Below, one piece after another: positions 59,892 to 64,000 of a DNA stretch of 64,000 nucleotides (positions are counted from its first letter, which is position 1; each line of letters starts with the position of its first letter). A program made the position numbers and the translations under genes. The DNA is from Actinacidiphila glaucinigra (GTDB lineage: Bacteria; Actinomycetota; Actinomycetes; Streptomycetales; Streptomycetaceae), in assembly GCF_900188405.1 (NCBI RefSeq), contig NZ_FZOF01000026.1, forward strand, positions 1-64,000, read 5' to 3'. Below the pieces are notes generated by a model. The model had not been told where the DNA came from. It saw only the letters and a list, made by a program, of their open reading frames with translations, and searched no databases.

Positions 59892-59913
59892 AAAATTGCG
59901 TGCACGCAATTTT
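59892..59913. promoter_or_regulatory. Perfect 22-bp palindrome, probable TetR operator
   Basis: AAAATTGCGTG followed by its exact inverse complement CACGCAATTTT lies midway between the TetR gene and the divergent gene at 59959. Its AT-rich ends stand out from the surroundings. Position and symmetry fit a TetR dimer site controlling both promoters. Confidence 0.8.
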
Positions 59914-59958
59914 CCTGTCAGTCTCAGGCCGCCCGAGACCGACAGAGAGGACGCCACC

Positions 59959-60984
59959 ATGCGAGCCAGAGGAATGACCTACGACACCGGATTCGTCATG
60001 CACAGCCAGATATCCCGCGAGCACTTCGACCCCGCGGTGGTCCGGCGCGAACTCGCCATCATCCGCGACGACCTGCACTGCAATGCGATCCAGATCATCG
60101 GCGGCGACCCGGACCGACTGGAGCTGGCCGCCGGCGCCGCCGCCGAGCTCGGCCTGGAGGTCTGGTTCTCGCCCTATCCGCTGGAGCTGGACCCGGAGCA
60201 GATCCTCACGCTCTTCCGCGACTGCGCCGAGCGAGCGGAACGGCTCCGGCAGCAGGGGGCCACAGTCGTGTTCGTCGCAGGGGTCGAGCTGAGCGTGATG
60301 AACCGAGGGTTCCTGCCCGGAGACAGCCCCGAGGAGCGGGTCGAGCAGCTGATGAGCCAACCCGAGCGGCGGACCGCAGCGATGCGCGAGCTCGGCGTGC
60401 GCATCAACGCATTCCTCCGCGATGCCGCGGCCACGGTCCGCGAGCACTTCCAGGGCAAGATCACCTACGCATCAATCCAGTTCGAGCAGGTCGACTGGAC
60501 TCCCTTCGACATTGTGACGTTCGAGCTGATCCGCTCCGCCGAGGTCGCCGACCGGTTCCGGGACGCGGTGCGCACACTGGCCCAAGGCCCGAAGCCTCTC
60601 GCCATCACCGGGTTCGGTACCGCGGCCTACCGCGGCGCGGGAGACCGCGGTGGCCGAGTGCTGGAAGTGGTCGAGTACGACCCGCAGACCAAGGCCCCTG
60701 TCCAACTGAACGGCACATACGAGCGTGACGAGGCCGGACAGGCCGCCTATCTGAGCGAACTGCTGGAGATCTTCGAGACCGAGGGCGTGGACAGCGCGTT
60801 CGTGTTCCTGTTCGCCTTGCCTGGCTACCCGCACCGCCCCGACGGCGACCCCAGGAAAGACTTGGACCGGGCCGGCTTGGGCATCGTCAAACTCCTCGAA
60901 GGGCGCCGGGGGCAGACCTACCCCGACATGGAATGGGAACCCAAGGCCGCGTTCGCAGCAGTGGCGCAGCAGTATCGGAAGTGA
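59959..60984 (+). CDS. TIM-barrel-like (glycoside hydrolase-like) protein
   Basis: This 341-residue protein is ATG-started at 59959 with GAGAGG upstream. The order of strands and helices resembles a beta/alpha barrel: GMTYDTGFVMHSQISREHFD, HCNAIQIIGGDPDRLELAAG, GLEVWFSPYPLELDPEQILT, ATVVFVAGVELSVMNRGFLP, GKITYASIQFEQVDWTPFDI, KPLAITGFGTAAYRGAGDRG, SAFVFLFALPGYPHRPDGDP. Glu in GVELSV and Glu in SIQFEQVDW are placed like acid/base residues of glycosidases, though I do not know the substrate. It is cytoplasmic and apparently under control of the divergent TetR. Confidence 0.6.
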   Translation: MRARGMTYDTGFVMHSQISREHFDPAVVRRELAIIRDDLHCNAIQIIGGDPDRLELAAGAAAELGLEVWFSPYPLELDPEQILTLFRDCAERAERLRQQGATVVFVAGVELSVMNRGFLPGDSPEERVEQLMSQPERRTAAMRELGVRINAFLRDAAATVREHFQGKITYASIQFEQVDWTPFDIVTFELIRSAEVADRFRDAVRTLAQGPKPLAITGFGTAAYRGAGDRGGRVLEVVEYDPQTKAPVQLNGTYERDEAGQAAYLSELLEIFETEGVDSAFVFLFALPGYPHRPDGDPRKDLDRAGLGIVKLLEGRRGQTYPDMEWEPKAAFAAVAQQYRK

Positions 60985-61500
60985 CAGGCCCCGCACACGG
61001 CGACCGCTGCTCGGGATCTGCACTGCGCCGCAGTGCAGATCCCGAGCAGATGGAAGCGGTATTCGCCGCACTTGCCGCAGTCCTCGCGCCGGTCTACCGC
61101 CGCGGCGACCTACAGGCCAACGGCATGTTGTACCTGCGCGGGTTGGAGGAGGCCCTGCCGTGGATGAGCGCCGCTTCCGGCACCAACGTCGGTATACGCC
61201 AGCAGCGCATAGTTCGGCAGGTGCAGCAGATCGGCGCGCACCTCGGCTATTCCGCGATCAGATCATCTCGAGCGGGCAACAGCCGGTCGTGGACGCGCAG
61301 TGTGATGGCGTGGGCAGTCGTCATACGGCAGTCACTTCCCGGTGCGGCTCGGGCGTACTCAAGTGCTGAAGACGCTACTGCCTCATGCCCTGACGGAGTC
61401 CATCCGGCTCCGGAGGTCCCCGCGGCCAAAGCGCCCCACGCGGGGGCGCTGCACGACGTGTGCTTCGACAGGGATGCGGGCCGAGCGAGGTCAACATGAT
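60985..61500. other. Gap with possible transposase debris
   Basis: A plus-strand stretch encodes AVFAALAAVLAPVYRRGDLQ, then ANGMLYLRGLEEALPW (61050-61160), similar in style to the start of IS701-type transposases. A minus-strand stretch, MTTAHAITLRVHDRLLPARD (61250-61325), also looks coding but cannot be named. Confidence 0.4.
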
Positions 61501-61506
61501 CTTTTC

Positions 61507-62195
61507 CGTACCGGCAACCCCTGGCGAGACGTGCTCCGCCGAGTACGGTCCGTGGTCGAGTGTCTACGACCGCTTCCGTATCTGGACGTGCGAGGGCGTC
61601 TTCCAGCACCTGATGGAGACGGTCATCGGATATGCCGCAGAACGCGGCGAGGTGGACTTGTCGCTGGCCAGCGTGGACTCTGCTGCCTCCCGCGCTCACC
61701 ACCACGCCGCCGGGATGGTTCTGGACGAGGAGCAGTTGAAAACTCTGGTGGAGGCCGCCGAGTCCGGAAAGGGGGCGGGAAGAAGGGATAAGAGCCGCAA
61801 GACGAACAGGACGGAGGCCCGGAACGAGCCGAGCGGCGGCTGCGGCGACGCCGCCGCCGGGCGCGTTTGAAGGCTGCTGACCTGGGTCGTTCCCGGCGTG
61901 GGCTGACCAGCAAAGTGCACTTGTCAGCCGACCGGCGCTGTCGTCCGCTGTCGTTCGTCCTCACTCCCGGCCAGGCCGGTGACAGTCCGCAGTTCGCGCG
62001 GGTCGTGGACAAGATCAAGGTCGGTGGCAGGAGGGGCCGGCCCCGCACCCGCCCGGACGCGGTCGCCGGCGACAAGGCCGTGCAACTGGCGCGGGATCGC
62101 CACCCGCTACGACAAGACTCCCGAGAGCTACCTGACCCGACTCCACTTGTGCGGCACGATGCTGTGGCTACGCAGCATCACCGGACCTGCATGAC
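61507..62195 (+). pseudogene. IS5-family transposase with internal deletion and frameshifts
   Basis: ETCSAEYGPWSSVYDRFRIW, TCEGVFQHLMETVIGYAAER, VDLSLASVDSAASRAHHHAA (first Asp, VDST usually), then in a second frame GRSRRGLTSKVHLSADRRCR, PLSFVLTPGQAGDSPQFARV, DAVAGDKA (second Asp). The part that should follow is deleted, and the final piece RGIATRYDKTPESYLTRLHL, CGTMLWLRSI ends the protein in a third frame. Confidence 0.85.
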
Positions 62196-63016
62196 TAGTG
62201 ACCTCGTTCCCGGCCGAGGAAGCACGACAGGAGTCGCCTGAAGTCGTGCGGGTGCTCGAGCGCCGGCACGTGCCCGCATCGGCCGAGCACATACAGACGG
62301 ACATCGGCCAGGTGTTCGAGCAGGGGCAGGGCTGCCGTCCCGAGCGGGGTGACTCGGTCCTCGGCGCCGTGGACGAGCAGCACGGGCGCGCGGACCCCTG
62401 CCAGCGTTTGCGCCGAGAGGGTGAGCTCGTCGGCCCAACGTGCCCTAGGAGGAGGGAACAACGACGCGAACGCGGCCGCCCCCGCTCGCATCGCAGTTGC
62501 ACGGGCAGCGACGGCCGACTCGGTCACGAGCGCTTGGTCGAGGACGAGGCGACTCAACATGTCTCGCGCCCCGAGCGGGCCGGCGGGGGCGGCCCAGACC
62601 GCGTCGAGCTCGGCGGACAGCGGCGCCCCGGGGGCGCCCATCGTCGAGACCGCCACGACACGGGTGACCTGCTGGGGACGCGCGGCCGCCAACGCCAGCG
62701 CCACGGCACCGCCCATGGAGTGGCCCACCACGGCGTAGTGCTCGACACCGAGAGCATCCATCAGGCCCGCGGCCTGCTCCGTCCACAGCCGGAGCCCACC
62801 CCTGGAGCCCGCCGGGAATGGTGTACGGCCGAACCCCGCCTGGTCAGGAGCCACTAGGTGCCAGGACGTGCCCAGCGCCTGTGCCGTCGTTGCCCAGGCG
62901 CCGGATCCGGTCGTACCGGGTCCGGAGCCGTGCAGCATCAGCACCGCGGGCCCGGTACCGCTCTCCATGACGTGGACGGGGGAGCCGTCGACTGTGATGG
63001 TCCGAAGTGCCGTCAC
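62195..63016 (-). CDS. Alpha/beta hydrolase, meta-cleavage product hydrolase type
   Basis: This 273-residue protein has the triad Ser100 (AVVGHSMGGAVA), Asp220 (VHGAEDRVTPL) and His249 (GRCGHVPALEHP). The oxyanion segment LMLHGSGPGTTGSGAW is the signature of C-C hydrolases that split ring-fission products of aromatic degradation (DmpD, BphD, MhpC). Next to a DJ-1-like protein and a GntR regulator it may belong to a small catabolic unit that continues to the right of the window. Its stop adjoins the end of the IS5 remnant. Confidence 0.85.
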   Translation of the reverse strand: MTALRTITVDGSPVHVMESGTGPAVLMLHGSGPGTTGSGAWATTAQALGTSWHLVAPDQAGFGRTPFPAGSRGGLRLWTEQAAGLMDALGVEHYAVVGHSMGGAVALALAAARPQQVTRVVAVSTMGAPGAPLSAELDAVWAAPAGPLGARDMLSRLVLDQALVTESAVAARATAMRAGAAAFASLFPPPRARWADELTLSAQTLAGVRAPVLLVHGAEDRVTPLGTAALPLLEHLADVRLYVLGRCGHVPALEHPHDFRRLLSCFLGRERGH

Positions 63017-63035
63017 TGGGGCAGGCCAGGTGTGG

Positions 63036-63605
63036 TCATGCCGATGCGGAGTTGATGGATTTCGAAAAGAGCTCCATCATCGCCCTGCCGAATTGCGGCA
63101 TGTCGGGCCACCCCCGGCAGGAGACGAGGTTGCCGTCCACGACGTCCGGAGCGTCGATGACCGTCGCGCCCGCGTTCTCCATGTCACCGGTGATAGGGGG
63201 GAAGCACGCTGTCTTGCGGCCCTTCAGCAGCCCGTACACAGCCGGCACCTGCGCGCCGTGGCACACCAGCGCGATCGGGAGGTTGCGCGCGAAGAAATGC
63301 TCGGTGATGCGCCTGACGTCGGCGTCGACCCGGATCCACTCGGGGGCACGTCCCCCAGGGATGATGAGGGCGTCATAGCGCTCGACGTCGACCTCGGCCC
63401 AGGGCACGTCAACCGGCAGCTTGCGGCCGTTCTTCTCCACGTAGGCGTCGGAGTTGGGGTCGAACTCGTGGATGACCAGCTGAACGTCACGCATCGTCCG
63501 TGACGAGACGTCAACGTCCCAACCGCCCTCCTGAACGCGATAGTAGGGATACATGGTGTCGAGCTCCTCGGCGGCGTCGCCGGTCAGGAGCAGCGCTCTG
63601 GGCAC
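63036..63605 (-). CDS. DJ-1/PfpI family protein
   Basis: This 189-residue protein has the conserved acidic Glu14 in GDAAEELDTMYPY, ALIIPGGRAPEWIR and the nucleophile elbow LVCHGAQVPA with Cys115-His116. Family members act as glyoxalase/deglycase-like enzymes, proteases or isonitrile hydratases. It lies 19 bp upstream of the C-C hydrolase on the same strand, so the two are probably co-transcribed. There is no membrane or signal segment. Confidence 0.9.
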   Translation of the reverse strand: MPRALLLTGDAAEELDTMYPYYRVQEGGWDVDVSSRTMRDVQLVIHEFDPNSDAYVEKNGRKLPVDVPWAEVDVERYDALIIPGGRAPEWIRVDADVRRITEHFFARNLPIALVCHGAQVPAVYGLLKGRKTACFPPITGDMENAGATVIDAPDVVDGNLVSCRGWPDMPQFGRAMMELFSKSINSASA

Positions 63606-63695
63606 TCACTTCTCCTCGCATCTGAGGCGGGTGAGGCGGATCCGATCCGATCCGATTGTGCGAGCATTCCTCGGCCCAGTCCGCCCGTCAAGCCT

Positions 63696-64000
63696 TTACG
63701 CCATTCCCTCCGAGCCCTTGGCCTCGTCGAACAATCGTCGGAACCGCTCGCCGGACAGCAGGATGTGCCGACGCATGGCGTAGGCGGCGGCGTCGGGGTC
63801 ACGCGCGGCAATCGCGGCCACAACTTCTTCGTGCTCGGCCATGGCCAAGTGAGTGACCTGGGTGTCGTGGAGAAGCCGGAACAGGTGCACGTGCGTGTGC
63901 AGGCGAGCAAGCGCTTCGCGGATGACCTGGTTCTCCGCGCTCAGGGCGACGAGATCGTGAAACGCGGCGTCGCGGAGCCCGAAGGCGCCATAGGCCTGGG
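63696..64000 (-). CDS. GntR (FadR/FCD) regulator, partial at the window edge
   Basis: The minus strand from the window edge encodes AYGAFGLRDAAFHDLVALSA, ENQVIREALARLHTHVHLFR, MAEHEEVVAAIAARDPDAAA, YAMRRHILLSGERFRRLFDE, the helical FCD ligand domain. The pattern D, H (FHDL), H (AEHEEV) and H (RRHI) fits the metal-binding FCD set. The HTH lies beyond the window. It is upstream on the same strand as the DJ-1 and C-C hydrolase genes and likely regulates them. Confidence 0.8.
   Translation of the reverse strand, partial: QAYGAFGLRDAAFHDLVALSAENQVIREALARLHTHVHLFRLLHDTQVTHLAMAEHEEVVAAIAARDPDAAAYAMRRHILLSGERFRRLFDEAKGSEGMA

Overview
The DNA is very GC-rich and has the gene style of a Streptomyces or a close actinomycete: GTG and TTG starts, GGAGG-type ribosome sites, 1-4 bp start/stop overlaps, many TetR/XRE/AraC/GntR regulators and secreted proteins. 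The gene content is that of accessory DNA: a frameshifted telomere terminal-protein (tpg) gene at 5.8 kb, pieces of two helicase-type genes of the kind common at Streptomyces chromosome ends, remnants of at least nine insertion sequences, and many genes broken by frameshifts or stops. I read it as a chromosome-arm or linear-plasmid-derived region under weak selection. All functions are inferred from sequence patterns; no database search was possible.

Layout. 0-8 kb: toxin-antitoxin debris, an ATP-grasp protein, an intact RHH/Doc-like toxin-antitoxin pair with a palindromic operator, small secreted proteins, the tpg pseudogene and an IS110 fragment. 8-11.2 kb: a coupled enoyl-CoA hydratase/flavin monooxygenase pair lying between an SDR remnant and an IS4-type remnant. 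11.3-16.5 kb: the most interesting locus, a RiPP cluster (ATP-grasp-modified peptide, graspetide class) with precursor, ATP-grasp ligase and PIMT-like methyltransferase translationally coupled, preceded on the same strand by a 38-residue hydrophobic protein, an unknown protein and a histidine-kinase-like ATPase, with a divergent XRE-TPR regulator. 17.5-26.3 kb: plasmid/ICE-flavoured genes (HTH/zinc-ribbon protein, degenerate protein kinase, MFS exporter, PH-like membrane protein, DUF6247 module).

26.3-36.5 kb: a broken alpha/beta hydrolase, an esterase, then a same-strand run of secreted chorismate mutase, FAD (BBE-type) oxidase, secreted alpha/beta hydrolase and a SnoaL-like protein facing a TetR gene across twin palindromes; then an SDR/TetR divergon whose flanks carry inverted copies of one IS5-type segment. 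36.9-44 kb: a multi-domain SpoIIE phosphatase, a dead TetR gene, a GlxA-type regulator, and a second TetR/oxidoreductase divergon related to the first. 44-50 kb: an IS701 element interrupted by an ISAzo13-like element, toxin-antitoxin modules (one truncated, one intact), a helicase N-terminal remnant and a broken IS630. 50-54.4 kb: a coupled D-amino-acid operon (DauR/YheO-like regulator, ornithine-cyclodeaminase homologue, DSD1-type PLP enzyme) and an AraC regulator.

54.8-64 kb: the only apparently intact IS (IS701-like, with terminal inverted repeats), IS5 and IS200/IS605 (TnpB) remnants, a secreted peptidoglycan-binding protein, a TetR/TIM-barrel-like divergon with a perfect 22-bp palindrome, another broken IS5, and at the right edge a meta-cleavage-type hydrolase, a DJ-1/PfpI protein and a partial GntR regulator.
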